From Trichomonas vaginalis G3 (taxonomy: Eukaryota > Parabasalia > Trichomonadida > Trichomonadidae): a stretch of DNA of 64,000 nt. The number at the start of each line of letters is the position of its first letter. Positions within the stretch are counted from its first letter, which is position 1. The translations under genes and the position numbers were made by a program. The stretch spans positions 2,079,797-2,143,796 of the forward strand of contig NC_067204.1 of assembly GCF_026262505.1 (NCBI RefSeq), written 5' to 3'. Below are positions 31,210 to 39,623 of the stretch, one piece after another. The notes under the pieces were generated by a model. That model searched no databases and was not told the DNA's origin. It worked only from the letters and a program-made list of their open reading frames with translations.

Positions 31210-31679
31210 ATCTGTCTTTACATACAAAATAAAAAAATAAATAAAAATAAAACTAACTTTATTTTTTCTATCTTAAGGAAATTCATGATTTTTGGTCATT
31301 TTTCAGCAAAAATAATGTTTAGGTGAAGAGGTGAGATTTCACCTCTTTTTTCACCTGTTTTTTCACCTCATGAATTTTCATGATTTCATCGTACATGTTT
31401 TGTCAAGACTTCTTCGTAAATGTTTTGTCAAACATGAACGTAAATGTTTTGTCATGACTTCTTCGTAATGAGCGTAAATCAGACAAAAATAATGTTTATG
31501 TTAGAATGTTAGATCTAACATGTTTTCTAACATGTTTTCTAACCTCATGAAATTTCATGATTTCATCGTAAATGTTTTGTCAAAACTTCTTCGTAATGAG
31601 CGTAAATGACCCAAAAATATATTTTAGGTGAAGAGGTGAGATTTCACCTCTTTTTTCACCTCTTTTTTCACCTGTTATT
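31210..31679. promoter_or_regulatory. KilA-N upstream region with three dyad modules
   Basis: Holds the AAAAATAAAACTAACTTTA leader block, then modules at about 31311-31384 and 31615-31679 with AGGTGA/TCACCT words, and between them a module at about 31493-31565 in which every word is instead TGTTAGA/TCTAACA. 24-bp-type CATGTTTTGTCAAGACTTC units separate them. Confidence 0.7.
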
Positions 31680-32594
31680 TTATAAGCGTTTTACATGAAT
31701 TGTATGATGTATATTTGAAATCCTAAACAATTTCGTAGCTTCTATTTCTTCTGTCAGTACATCGAATGTTTTAACGATACCGAAAGTTTCTTTATATTTC
31801 TTCTTGACATCTGAAAGAAGGAAATCGTCAGCTGTTGGATAGTTTTTGTTTAGAAATGTCAACATGTCCATTTTATCTTCTGCTGGTTTCTCTACTTCTT
31901 TCTTTAAGTCAGCATAGTCGTTTCGCATACGTTCTATCTCTTTGACGGAGTAGTTATATTTCCTCATTGCTGCTTTACATTTTGAACATTGTGGGTTCAT
32001 TTTAGCATTGTACATTGAAACCTTACCTGCAAGTACGACTAAGGCGTCAATGGTTTTCTTTAACTCAAAAGTTGCGGGTTTTATCTGTTCGTTCCATATT
32101 TTACCCCTTCTGTCTTTATCTCTTATCTGCCATACACATTTTGCAACTAACGAAACAAAGTTGTCGTAGGTCTTAAACTCCCCAGATTTATATATGTCAG
32201 AGATGTTCTTATATACCATATCGCAGTCTTTGTCCATGACTTTGTGGTTGCAATGAAAACCAAGGAATTCATAATTTACCTTTCGTATGAACTTCTTTAT
32301 TTCTACCGAGTCAGTCAGTCTGACTTCAATTTCGTCGAATTCAGGAATAGTTAGTTTTTGTTGTTGGATTTCAGGTAGTTTAGGTAGATGGTCAATAATA
32401 TCCTGCATTTCATAAAGATACTGTTCATTTTCTTCATCTTTCGCACTACAGTCTAAATTACTTGTTAACAGTTCTTGCTTTATCTTCTGGATTTCTGTTT
32501 CGAAAGTATATGAAGAAGGAATGAAGCTTTTCATTTCTACTAACATTGACGTAGGATTCATGACTAACGAGTTTGGTGAAGTTGTTGCTAACAT
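31680..32594 (-). CDS. Unknown 304-aa Polinton protein
   Basis: Open from ATG 32594 (MLATTSPNSLVMNPTSMLVE) to 31680. Mostly helical and charged; a CSKC pair at about 208-211 (NPQCSKCKAAMRKYNYS) could bind a metal. Sits between two KilA-N genes in a minus-strand block and shares their leader (TTGTAAGAACATG). No family recognised. Copy A lacks it. Confidence 0.65.
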   Translation of the reverse strand: MLATTSPNSLVMNPTSMLVEMKSFIPSSYTFETEIQKIKQELLTSNLDCSAKDEENEQYLYEMQDIIDHLPKLPEIQQQKLTIPEFDEIEVRLTDSVEIKKFIRKVNYEFLGFHCNHKVMDKDCDMVYKNISDIYKSGEFKTYDNFVSLVAKCVWQIRDKDRRGKIWNEQIKPATFELKKTIDALVVLAGKVSMYNAKMNPQCSKCKAAMRKYNYSVKEIERMRNDYADLKKEVEKPAEDKMDMLTFLNKNYPTADDFLLSDVKKKYKETFGIVKTFDVLTEEIEATKLFRISNIHHTIHVKRL

Positions 32595-32639
32595 GTTCTT
32601 ACAATAAAAATAAAAAAAATATTTTATAAAAAACTAAAA

Positions 32640-32750
32640 TATATTTTTTATCTTAAGGAAATTCATGAAAATCCAACGGGTGAAAAAAGAGGTGAGAAAA
32701 CAGGTGAAATCTCACCTCTTCACCTAAAATATATTTTTGTCGAAAAAAAT
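32640..32750. promoter_or_regulatory. GGTGA module upstream of the 304-aa gene
   Basis: TTAAGGAAATTCATGAAAAT followed by GGTGAAAAAAGAGGTGAG and TCACCTCTTCACC; minus-strand orientation relative to the downstream gene as at 33480. Confidence 0.65.
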
Positions 32751-32757
32751 GGTTCAT

Positions 32758-33420
32758 TTACTCACAATATTTTTGTACAAAACGACCCCAAGCTTTTAAC
32801 CTCTCTTCTGCAGCTTCTAATGCTATCTTAGCGAGTTCATATTCTCTAAATTCTCTCTTTAAATCTTCTTGTTCCCATTGGTCTAGTTCGTATGGCGAGT
32901 CTCTATAACCAGAACATATCTCACGTTCATGTTCTATTTGTTTTTCATGCATTTTTCTAACTTCTTCTTCGAACAAAGGTTTTGCATTCTCTACTGTATC
33001 TTCAAGTTCTTCTTCATCTAATTTCTCATGAACTTTCTTGTCTATGGAGTCCATAATTTTTCCAACTGCTATGCAATATTTTGGAGAAGCCCACATTGCT
33101 ATATAGTTTACAAGTCTTGGGTCTACATACATTCCTCTAACCTGTTTGATTTCATCAGGAATTCCTGCATGAATTTTGTATAAAAAGCAACCCGCTGTTT
33201 TCCGCGGGTTGGTATATTCTTCACAAAATGCCTTAAAATACTCTTCCCAGGACTTATTTTCCAACAACCTTCTAAAGTCTTTCCTAAACTGCTGACACAT
33301 CTTTGTTGCATTTATATAACCATCCTTGTCTCTACGTAAGACTTCAATACCGTTATAAGTGCCTTTTGTGAATGTTTCGCCATTAGATTTGTTCGTGAAC
33401 GTTTTTGCTTCGACTGTCAT
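32758..33420 (-). CDS. KilA-N domain DNA-binding protein 2
   Basis: Open, 220 aa from ATG 33420. A near-complete KilA-N domain occupies about 20-125: YNGIEVLRRDKDGYINATKM, then LENKSWEEYFKAFCEE and LVNYIAMWASPKYCIAVGK. The C-terminal third is a charged helix. It would bind DNA as a regulator. Shares the AWASP-type hallmark with KilA-N protein 1 but is not a close duplicate. Preceded by two GGTGA modules. Confidence 0.9.
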   Translation of the reverse strand: MTVEAKTFTNKSNGETFTKGTYNGIEVLRRDKDGYINATKMCQQFRKDFRRLLENKSWEEYFKAFCEEYTNPRKTAGCFLYKIHAGIPDEIKQVRGMYVDPRLVNYIAMWASPKYCIAVGKIMDSIDKKVHEKLDEEELEDTVENAKPLFEEEVRKMHEKQIEHEREICSGYRDSPYELDQWEQEDLKREFREYELAKIALEAAEERLKAWGRFVQKYCE

Positions 33421-33474
33421 ACTGTTCTTACATACAAAATAAAAAAATATTTTTTAAAAAAACTAACTTTATTT

Positions 33475-33658
33475 TTTATTTCGGGAAATTTCATGAAAAT
33501 TCAACGGGTGAGAAAAGAGGTGAAAAAAGAGGTGAAATCTCACCTCTTCACCTAAAATATATTTTTTGGTGTAAATTTCATGAAAATTCAAGAGGTGAAA
33601 AAACAGGTGAAAAAAGAGGTGAAATCTCACCTCTTCACCTAAAATATATTTTTCAATA
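33475..33658. promoter_or_regulatory. Two GGTGA modules upstream of KilA-N gene 2
   Basis: Modules at about 33485-33565 and 33570-33655, same orientation relative to the gene as the copy A module at 4600-4700, with CCCGAAATAAAAAATAAAG on the gene-proximal side. Confidence 0.7.
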
Positions 33659-34513
33659 CTTTTTCAGCACTTTTCCGTAGTTGTATATGAAAGACAATTC
33701 GAGATAAAAGTCATAGTACAGTGGAATTATATGCTGCACACCGTTTGTTGTGAACCAAACTTGAAAGTCAGAGAAACTGTTACTAGGTGGTTCGTAGAAT
33801 TTAGAGGTAAGGTCATAAAAGTCCTTACCAATACAAAGAAAACTGTTGTTGCTTGAACTGAAACTTGCATGACACATAACATTTTGAGGGTCAAACACGT
33901 TTCTATAAACTGTCAAATCTGTTGGTGGGCGTATAAATTTAAACGGACCGTCAGGTGGTAATGGTTCGTTCTGGTTTAGTAACCGAAGAAATTGTGCCCA
34001 AGAACGTTTGTCTACTTCCCAAAATAAAAACTGTGTACTTCTTCGAGGGTTAATTTCAATCCTTTGAAATGAAACTGTGGAATTCATCTTGTCATATTCT
34101 AGTTTCAGATAGTATGTTCCATTTAGTAAAGAGTCGTATTTTTCTTGCAATTCCCAATAATATTTGTTTATTTGAGTTTGAAAGTCATTTAGAGTTTTTT
34201 CAAGACTTTCGTCTGAACGAACTGTAAAGATTCTCATTTCATCAAATTTGTCTATTAGACCATCAGAACCTTCATACTGCCCATGAAAATATACTGCGAA
34301 CATAAAAGCGTAAGTTCTTTTTGAAAACAAAACTCTTCTAAATCCTATTGCCTTTGCATCTGAAGGACTTTGAAGCCAACGAATTGGAAAGTCAAACTTG
34401 TATGAACGGGATGAAATTTCTTCATCTGATATAATCCTACCGGCGTTTGTGAAGATATAGTCTAACGGTTTTGTATCTGCTACATTTGTTCTTTGTTTTT
34501 CAACCTGAAACAT
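33653..34513 (-). CDS. Unknown 286-aa Polinton protein (paralogue of 41309-42157)
   Basis: Open from ATG 34513 (MFQVEKQRTNVADTKPLDYI). Promoter TTTTTACATATATTAAATG. Conserved with the gene at 41309: KPLD.(I/L)FTN.G near the start, (F/Y)P(I/L)RWL and KAIGFRR at about 45-60, CHASFS and FLC in the last third, and SDFQVWFTT with LELSFIYNY at the end. Beta-rich. A surface or vertex virion protein is possible, but the function is not known. Confidence 0.7.
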   Translation of the reverse strand: MFQVEKQRTNVADTKPLDYIFTNAGRIISDEEISSRSYKFDFPIRWLQSPSDAKAIGFRRVLFSKRTYAFMFAVYFHGQYEGSDGLIDKFDEMRIFTVRSDESLEKTLNDFQTQINKYYWELQEKYDSLLNGTYYLKLEYDKMNSTVSFQRIEINPRRSTQFLFWEVDKRSWAQFLRLLNQNEPLPPDGPFKFIRPPTDLTVYRNVFDPQNVMCHASFSSSNNSFLCIGKDFYDLTSKFYEPPSNSFSDFQVWFTTNGVQHIIPLYYDFYLELSFIYNYGKVLKKY

Positions 34514-34558
34514 TTAATATATGTAAAAATATACTGTTTTAAAATGGTATGCCATTTT

Positions 34559-36703
34559 TTATTTCATGCAATGTTTTATTTCTGTCCCGTCTTCAAGTAT
34601 GCCCCAGTACTTACGCTTGGAGAGGACATGAACTTCGGAAAATACCTTGTCTAGCTTAAAACAGCCCATCTTTTCACCGACCATGCCCATTTCAATGAGT
34701 TTGTTGTACCCTTCTTCGTTCGTCATGAGTGCGTCAATGTTCTCATAGTAAACCTTCACTTTGGATTTGACTTCGGAGAAGAATTTGTTGTAGTTGTCAA
34801 GGACTGCCTTTGCGAACTGAGGGTAAGACCAATGTTCGACAATAGGTTTTACTGTGGTTACTAAGCCACCTTGACCTTGAGTAAATTCGTATTTCAAAAC
34901 AAAAGGGGAGAACCTTTCAACAAAGTTGTCGACCTTCTCATAATGTTTATTCTTCATCTCTTGAGGTTTCTTAATGGAATATCCCCATGTCGAATTCATA
35001 AGCAATTTGAGTGTCATTGCAAGTTTGGGGTTTGAAGCTTTCCTAATATCATAGAGTTGTTGTATGACTTTTCCAACTGTATAGTTCCTTCCTGGGAACT
35101 CACCATCTTCGTTTGGAATTCCAGTCGGGATATATTGGACGAACCTCATGTACGCAGCGTTAAGGTCGACATAGTATATCTTTTCGTTTGAGTCGAACTT
35201 GTCGCATCCAATCGGTCCAGTTCGTGGAAATTCAAGCGAGTCTCTTATCTTCTGAGAAACTTCGCCTGTTATCTCATAAACATCGTCGAAGCAACCTGTT
35301 TCATATAAAACCTTCTGACCTAACTCAGATGCTCTCCAATACAATTTGACGTCAATTGGATGTCTCAATGGAAGTTTGTTTATAGCATCTTGAAGTTCTT
35401 GCAACCTCATTGGAAGTTCTTCTGGTTCAGGTTGGTATCCGAACAATCCAACTCCTTGTGGAATTGTGTACTTCTTTTGTACTAGAACTTTGTCTGGAAC
35501 AACTTTTGGTCTTGCTAACAATGAAAAGTTTGTTTCGTCTTTTGGTACAAAAGTTTCTGTCAGCTTGTCATCTGGAATTGGTTCCAACAAACCTTTCTCG
35601 AAAAGAATGTTTACAGCTCTGACAATGTTGCACTTGCCTTTTCCGAACATAAGACTTTCGTTCAACATGAAGTGGTTGTGGACAATTGCAATCTTCAACC
35701 ATGGTAAGTCTTTGTCAACAACATAGTCGTCATGTGAAGAACCTTTAGCTGTAGGTATGTTGACTCGGATATTGACATTTGCCAACGGTGCAATTTTTGC
35801 CAATTGACCTCTGAGAATGTACCTTGTCTTCACACATGACTCAAGATACTTCATCTTCTCTTCTGTAACAAGACCAGAGTTCCTGAGACATGTAAGAATG
35901 CAAGGTTCATTGACAATTGTTTCAATTGAATTGTAAATTCCATACCTTGTCAAGTCAATGTCAGACTTATTTATGAACGGGAAGTATCCAGCATGTTGTC
36001 TGACTGCTTGAGGGTTAGGTTGGTACCATTCGAACTTGACACTTGCAATTCCTTCAATTGCATTCAAAATGTCTGAGTCGGAGTCAACCATTTGTTCTCT
36101 CTTTGTAGTCTTGAAAGCGTCAAGAAGCATTGCAGCTGTTGTGACATTGCCATGTGCATAGTAAATGTGACCATCCAAATCTGTTATGGTTAGTCTGAGA
36201 TTGTATCCTTTCTTATTTCCGTCTTGAATGGCAGCAAGTACTCCCATGAAGCCTTCTTTGTTCTTTCCTTCGTCAAAGTTTACTGTAAAGGTTCGACCAG
36301 AAGTAATTTTACTTCTAACTTCACGATACTTCTCATATGCATATCTTGTTCTTTCCATGGGAGCATGTGTGTCTTCACCTCTTCCTTTTTTCCTTCTCAA
36401 AGGATGCAATTGTTCGTTATGTTTCCAGTAGAACCTGGCAAAGCCGTCGTGTCCTTCAACCTGCGGCTCACTAACATCGAAAGGCAAGTTCATAAGACGC
36501 TCTTCTTCTAATCTCTCTAGTCTGTTTGGATAGTTGGTTCGCGCTGTTTTTAAGTCCATCTCATAGGTCAGACCAGCCAGTTTGTCATAGACTTTTATGG
36601 GTCTTCCCTTCCTATATTTAAAATTCTTTGACACTCTCCAACCATATCTTTCTAACTCTGCTTTTATTCTAGCAGACCTTCTATCCATTCTATACGGGGG
36701 CAT
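34559..36703 (-). CDS. Protein-primed family-B DNA polymerase
   Basis: Open, 714 aa, ATG 36703 behind TTTTTATTTTTATAAAAATG. Basic N-terminus (MPPYRMDRRSARIKAELERYGW), an exonuclease-like middle (LRLTITDLDGHIYYAHGN at about 175), palm motif A YVDLNAAYM (about 510) and motif B KLLMNSTWGY (about 570), then C-terminal thumb. This is the hallmark replication enzyme of Polintons. It lies between the 286-aa gene and an HNH nuclease, all on the minus strand. Confidence 0.92.
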   Translation of the reverse strand: MPPYRMDRRSARIKAELERYGWRVSKNFKYRKGRPIKVYDKLAGLTYEMDLKTARTNYPNRLERLEEERLMNLPFDVSEPQVEGHDGFARFYWKHNEQLHPLRRKKGRGEDTHAPMERTRYAYEKYREVRSKITSGRTFTVNFDEGKNKEGFMGVLAAIQDGNKKGYNLRLTITDLDGHIYYAHGNVTTAAMLLDAFKTTKREQMVDSDSDILNAIEGIASVKFEWYQPNPQAVRQHAGYFPFINKSDIDLTRYGIYNSIETIVNEPCILTCLRNSGLVTEEKMKYLESCVKTRYILRGQLAKIAPLANVNIRVNIPTAKGSSHDDYVVDKDLPWLKIAIVHNHFMLNESLMFGKGKCNIVRAVNILFEKGLLEPIPDDKLTETFVPKDETNFSLLARPKVVPDKVLVQKKYTIPQGVGLFGYQPEPEELPMRLQELQDAINKLPLRHPIDVKLYWRASELGQKVLYETGCFDDVYEITGEVSQKIRDSLEFPRTGPIGCDKFDSNEKIYYVDLNAAYMRFVQYIPTGIPNEDGEFPGRNYTVGKVIQQLYDIRKASNPKLAMTLKLLMNSTWGYSIKKPQEMKNKHYEKVDNFVERFSPFVLKYEFTQGQGGLVTTVKPIVEHWSYPQFAKAVLDNYNKFFSEVKSKVKVYYENIDALMTNEEGYNKLIEMGMVGEKMGCFKLDKVFSEVHVLSKRKYWGILEDGTEIKHCMK

Positions 36704-36729
36704 TTTTATAAAAATAAAAAAATACTGTT

Positions 36730-37314
36730 TTAAAATGGTATGCCATATAGCTTCTTGAATTTGTTAAGATATAGTCTAACGTATTTTCCATCTGCATCTC
36801 TAGCGTTTACATAAGCATAGCCTTCCTTAGTAAAACATACTTGTAATTTCCTATAGTTTACGCCGGTATAAAAGTAGAAAGAGTCTTGTTCTTCGCTATA
36901 GTAGTAAAACTCAAGCGTATGCTTGCCATAGTCTGTAATTTCAATTGTTTCATCTTCTAGTTCGTCGACAAATTCGAATACAATATCTCGAAATTTGCTT
37001 TTGTTCTTATTGTTTTCAGAACGAGTGACCCAACGCAAGTTCTCAAGTCTATTGTCGTTTCTTATACGGTTTATATGGTCTACAAAAGGTAAATTGTTAG
37101 GATTCGGTATAAAATGAGTTGCAATGACAACATGTTTAAAATAGTGTTTTCCACCCATCTTCATAGTAGTATATCCGTTATTTCGCTCCCATTCGCTTAA
37201 AACTCTTTTTGTCTCTTTGTTTCTGACTTCAAATGACTCACAACAGTGAATTTCATATTTCTCATCTAACAAACAAGTTTCCCAACGGTCTTTTCCGACA
37301 GACTCAGCGTACAT
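36730..37314 (-). CDS. NUMOD4-HNH homing-type endonuclease
   Basis: Open, 194 aa from ATG 37314 (MYAESVGKDRWETCLLDEKY). NUMOD4-like W.....EVRNKETKRVLSEW region (about 10-45), then HNH motif with FVDHINRIRNDNRLENLRWV (about 90-110) and an SENNKNK tail; C-terminal part of unknown fold. Homing nucleases of this type cut DNA and spread by gene conversion. It ends 26 bp before the polymerase start, so it may be a free-standing invader of the replication block. Confidence 0.85.
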   Translation of the reverse strand: MYAESVGKDRWETCLLDEKYEIHCCESFEVRNKETKRVLSEWERNNGYTTMKMGGKHYFKHVVIATHFIPNPNNLPFVDHINRIRNDNRLENLRWVTRSENNKNKSKFRDIVFEFVDELEDETIEITDYGKHTLEFYYYSEEQDSFYFYTGVNYRKLQVCFTKEGYAYVNARDADGKYVRLYLNKFKKLYGIPF

Positions 37315-37366
37315 TTCAAATAAAATAAAAAAATATTTTTTTTTGAAAAAATGTTTTATTTTAAAT

Positions 37367-37447
37367 GGTATGCCATTTCATATTTCTCATCTAACAAACA
37401 AGTTTCCCAACGGTCTTCTCCAACAAACTCAGCGTACATTTCAAATA
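37367..37447 (-). repeat. Duplicate of the HNH gene 5' end and leader
   Basis: Repeats 37246-37325 (first about 24 codons plus AAATAAAATAAAAAAAT leader) with a few substitutions. A local tandem duplication upstream of the HNH gene; it gives no long ORF. Confidence 0.8.
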
Positions 37448-37469
37448 AAAATAAAAAAATGTTTTTACT

Positions 37470-38054
37470 TTACTTAACATAGCCACCAGCTACCAAAAGT
37501 CTTTGACGCCAACCCATACCAGCTAATGAAGGTTGACTTGGTTTAGTCTCCAAACTAAACTTTGGTTTTGGTTTATCTTCAGTTTTTGGCTTCCCTTCTT
37601 CTATTGGTTTTTCGTCACTTTTCGGTTCCTCTGACTTTACTTCACTTGCAGGTATGGTTGTGTCGTTAGTATCTTCATAAATATCATATGCCATTTGTTT
37701 TTGTTTTCCTTTCAACTTTTTGTGTTTGTTGTAAAGTTTAGAATATTTCGACTCTAAGTCAATGAGATGTTCTATAATGAACTGTTCGTCAGTGAAGTAT
37801 ACTTTCCCATCTGCTGTCTCTTTAGTTCCTTCAGACTTCAATATTTTATTTGTGAGGGTCTGTTTCTTTTTTGAGATACTAGCCGTTCCATTTCTATGAA
37901 AAGTGACTTTGTAGTTAGGGTTTGTATTTCCAGACCTGGCACTTTCTATTATTGAATTTTTCTCTTCATCGGTAAGTTCTTTGACAGGTTTTGACAATGG
38001 TTCTGAACTTTTTGTTTGTGGTGTCAAATCTACCGTTTCAACTTCTTCGGTCAT
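37470..38054 (-). CDS. Unknown 194-aa Polinton protein
   Basis: Open from ATG 38054 (MTEEVETVDLTPQTKSSEPL). Acidic/Pro-rich start, coiled-coil middle (DLESKYSKLYNKHKKLKGKQ), Lys/Pro/Glu-rich linker, and C-terminal GMGWRQRLLVAGGYVK. The leader TTTTTACTGAGATGAAATG is identical to that of the next upstream gene. A virion-linker role is possible; family unknown. Confidence 0.65.
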   Translation of the reverse strand: MTEEVETVDLTPQTKSSEPLSKPVKELTDEEKNSIIESARSGNTNPNYKVTFHRNGTASISKKKQTLTNKILKSEGTKETADGKVYFTDEQFIIEHLIDLESKYSKLYNKHKKLKGKQKQMAYDIYEDTNDTTIPASEVKSEEPKSDEKPIEEGKPKTEDKPKPKFSLETKPSQPSLAGMGWRQRLLVAGGYVK

Positions 38055-38073
38055 TTCATCTCAGTAAAAAATT

Positions 38074-38226
38074 TTAGTTTGGTTTGTTTTCAACTGGTTG
38101 TTTAGGTTTTTTAAGTCGGTCTAAAACTTCCTGAGGTATAGGGAGGACTTGACAAACACGTTGTGTAACTGCTGGAAGTCGACAAATCCATCTTGAACCC
38201 ATTTGTCTCAATGCTGTATTGTTCAT
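38074..38226 (-). CDS. Small 50-aa Polinton protein
   Basis: Open frame from ATG 38226 (MNNTALRQMGSRWICRLPAV) ending KQPVENKPN. Preceded by the same 17-bp leader TTTTTTACTGAGATGAA as the gene at 38054, which supports it as a real gene despite its size. Basic, with two Cys. Function unknown. Confidence 0.55.
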   Translation of the reverse strand: MNNTALRQMGSRWICRLPAVTQRVCQVLPIPQEVLDRLKKPKQPVENKPN

Positions 38227-38245
38227 TTCATCTCAGTAAAAAACT

Positions 38246-38647
38246 TTACATTCCCCACGTTTGAGGCGGTTGCGGTTGGTTGTTGTTTACCCACTGTTGT
38301 GCATGGTTATATCCTCTGTTAAAGAATCTTTCACCTTGGTCCATGTAGTGTCCTGCTTGGTTATAGTAGTCATTTGCTTTGTTATAATAGTTTCCTGCTT
38401 CTCTTCCTACATTGTCCATCCATCCTTGAACTTTTCCTCTTGTTTCAGGATTTGGAATAAGATTTGCTGCATCTCGTGCTACCTCCCAACCTTTCTGTAC
38501 AGTTTGTATAATAGGTTGTGCTTTCTCTTTAAGTATACCTAATGTACTCAAAATCTTCCTTCCAACTCCAAATACACCTCTGGCTATTGTTCCCACTGCG
38601 GGCAAAAATCTGGATGCAACTCCTGCTAATGCGCCAAATAAACCCAT
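38246..38647 (-). CDS. Membrane-active-like 133-aa virion protein candidate
   Basis: Open from ATG 38647. N-terminal Gly/Ala/Leu amphipathic region (MGLFGALAGVASRFLPAVGT) resembling small lytic or capsid-cement proteins such as adenovirus pVI in style, then a Tyr/Asn/Gln-rich helix and a Pro/Gln tail. Same design as 42162-42404. Divergent from integrase across 16 bp. Confidence 0.55.
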   Translation of the reverse strand: MGLFGALAGVASRFLPAVGTIARGVFGVGRKILSTLGILKEKAQPIIQTVQKGWEVARDAANLIPNPETRGKVQGWMDNVGREAGNYYNKANDYYNQAGHYMDQGERFFNRGYNHAQQWVNNNQPQPPQTWGM

Positions 38648-38663
38648 TTCTTATAGGATAAAA

Positions 38664-39623
38664 ATGACGAATCCAAACAAGGACCCGTATGTTTCTAAAG
38701 CAACAAAGAAAGCACTCATGGTAAAAATCTTTAGTTCAACACCAAATGCTTGGTTTATGGATATCATGGAAAACATTCCGAGGTATAGAGAAGATGGACC
38801 ACCATACTGGCTAATATTTGTTGGTCAAAACACAAGATACTGTGAAGCCATACCATTACAGTCCAAAAATATTTTAGATGTGAAAACTGCTTTGACAATA
38901 TTCGTTGACAAATACCATCCAACAAAACTGACATCTGACTGTGAAAGTTCTTTCAAATCAGACGATATTAAAAACTATCTGCGTTCAAAAAATGTAAACC
39001 AATATTTCATTGTCGACCAAAACCATTCTGCTCTTGGTGTCATTGACAGTTGTATAAAAATCTTAAGAGACTTAAATCAACCACAAGGTGGTGAGGTAGG
39101 TGAGATGTCATATGACGACAAATATAGACACTTCTCCATGGCAAAGATGAGACAAGTTTTAAATATTTACAATAACCGTAAACAAAAAGGTTTGGGAAAC
39201 CACTCCCCCGAAGAAATGAAAAACAACCCCGACTTAGAGAAAGACTATATATTTAATAGTTTAGTCAAAAGAGACAAACAAGAAAGAATGCCAGGCTTCA
39301 AACTTAAGAAAGGCGACAAAGTAAAAATAGAAATACCTAGACGCGACCCATATGAAAATACTATTGACTATGACAACAATAGGAACCCGACAGGTACTCA
39401 CATTCGTGTTCGTAAAAATAGAAGAAAGTATACAAGAGAATATTATGAAGTTTTAGGCAAACATGGCAAAATGTACACACTGCAAGCAGAAGATAAAACT
39501 ACTATTGTCAGACCTCGTTTCAAACTTGTCAAAGTTCAAGGTGGTATACTTTCAAAGACAGTTCCTAACAAATATAAGACAACTGCTGACGAATATGCTA
39601 AAGAAGTTGAAAATGACGACTAA
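38664..39623 (+). CDS. Retroviral-type (rve) integrase
   Basis: Open, 319 aa. Catalytic-core style RNase-H fold: WFMDIMENIPRYREDGP (first Asp region), KLTSDCESSFKSDDIKNYL (second Asp region) and a following helix after NHSALGVIDSC. The C-terminal part (LKKGDKVKIEIPRRDPYEN to PRFKLVKV) is SH3/chromo-like beta. Polinton integrases process the inverted-repeat ends and insert the element, making 5-6-bp target duplications. Stop overlaps the stop of the convergent fibre gene. Confidence 0.85.
   Translation: MTNPNKDPYVSKATKKALMVKIFSSTPNAWFMDIMENIPRYREDGPPYWLIFVGQNTRYCEAIPLQSKNILDVKTALTIFVDKYHPTKLTSDCESSFKSDDIKNYLRSKNVNQYFIVDQNHSALGVIDSCIKILRDLNQPQGGEVGEMSYDDKYRHFSMAKMRQVLNIYNNRKQKGLGNHSPEEMKNNPDLEKDYIFNSLVKRDKQERMPGFKLKKGDKVKIEIPRRDPYENTIDYDNNRNPTGTHIRVRKNRRKYTREYYEVLGKHGKMYTLQAEDKTTIVRPRFKLVKVQGGILSKTVPNKYKTTADEYAKEVENDD

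Noticed and set aside
31680-32594. Adenovirus-type cysteine protease expected in Polintons
   Set aside because: No His/Cys catalytic layout is visible in this protein or elsewhere in copy B; I could not place a protease.
33400-33480. GTATGT and ACTAAC words near KilA-N starts suggesting a trichomonad intron
   Set aside because: The two words are on opposite strands relative to the gene, so no intron can be drawn.
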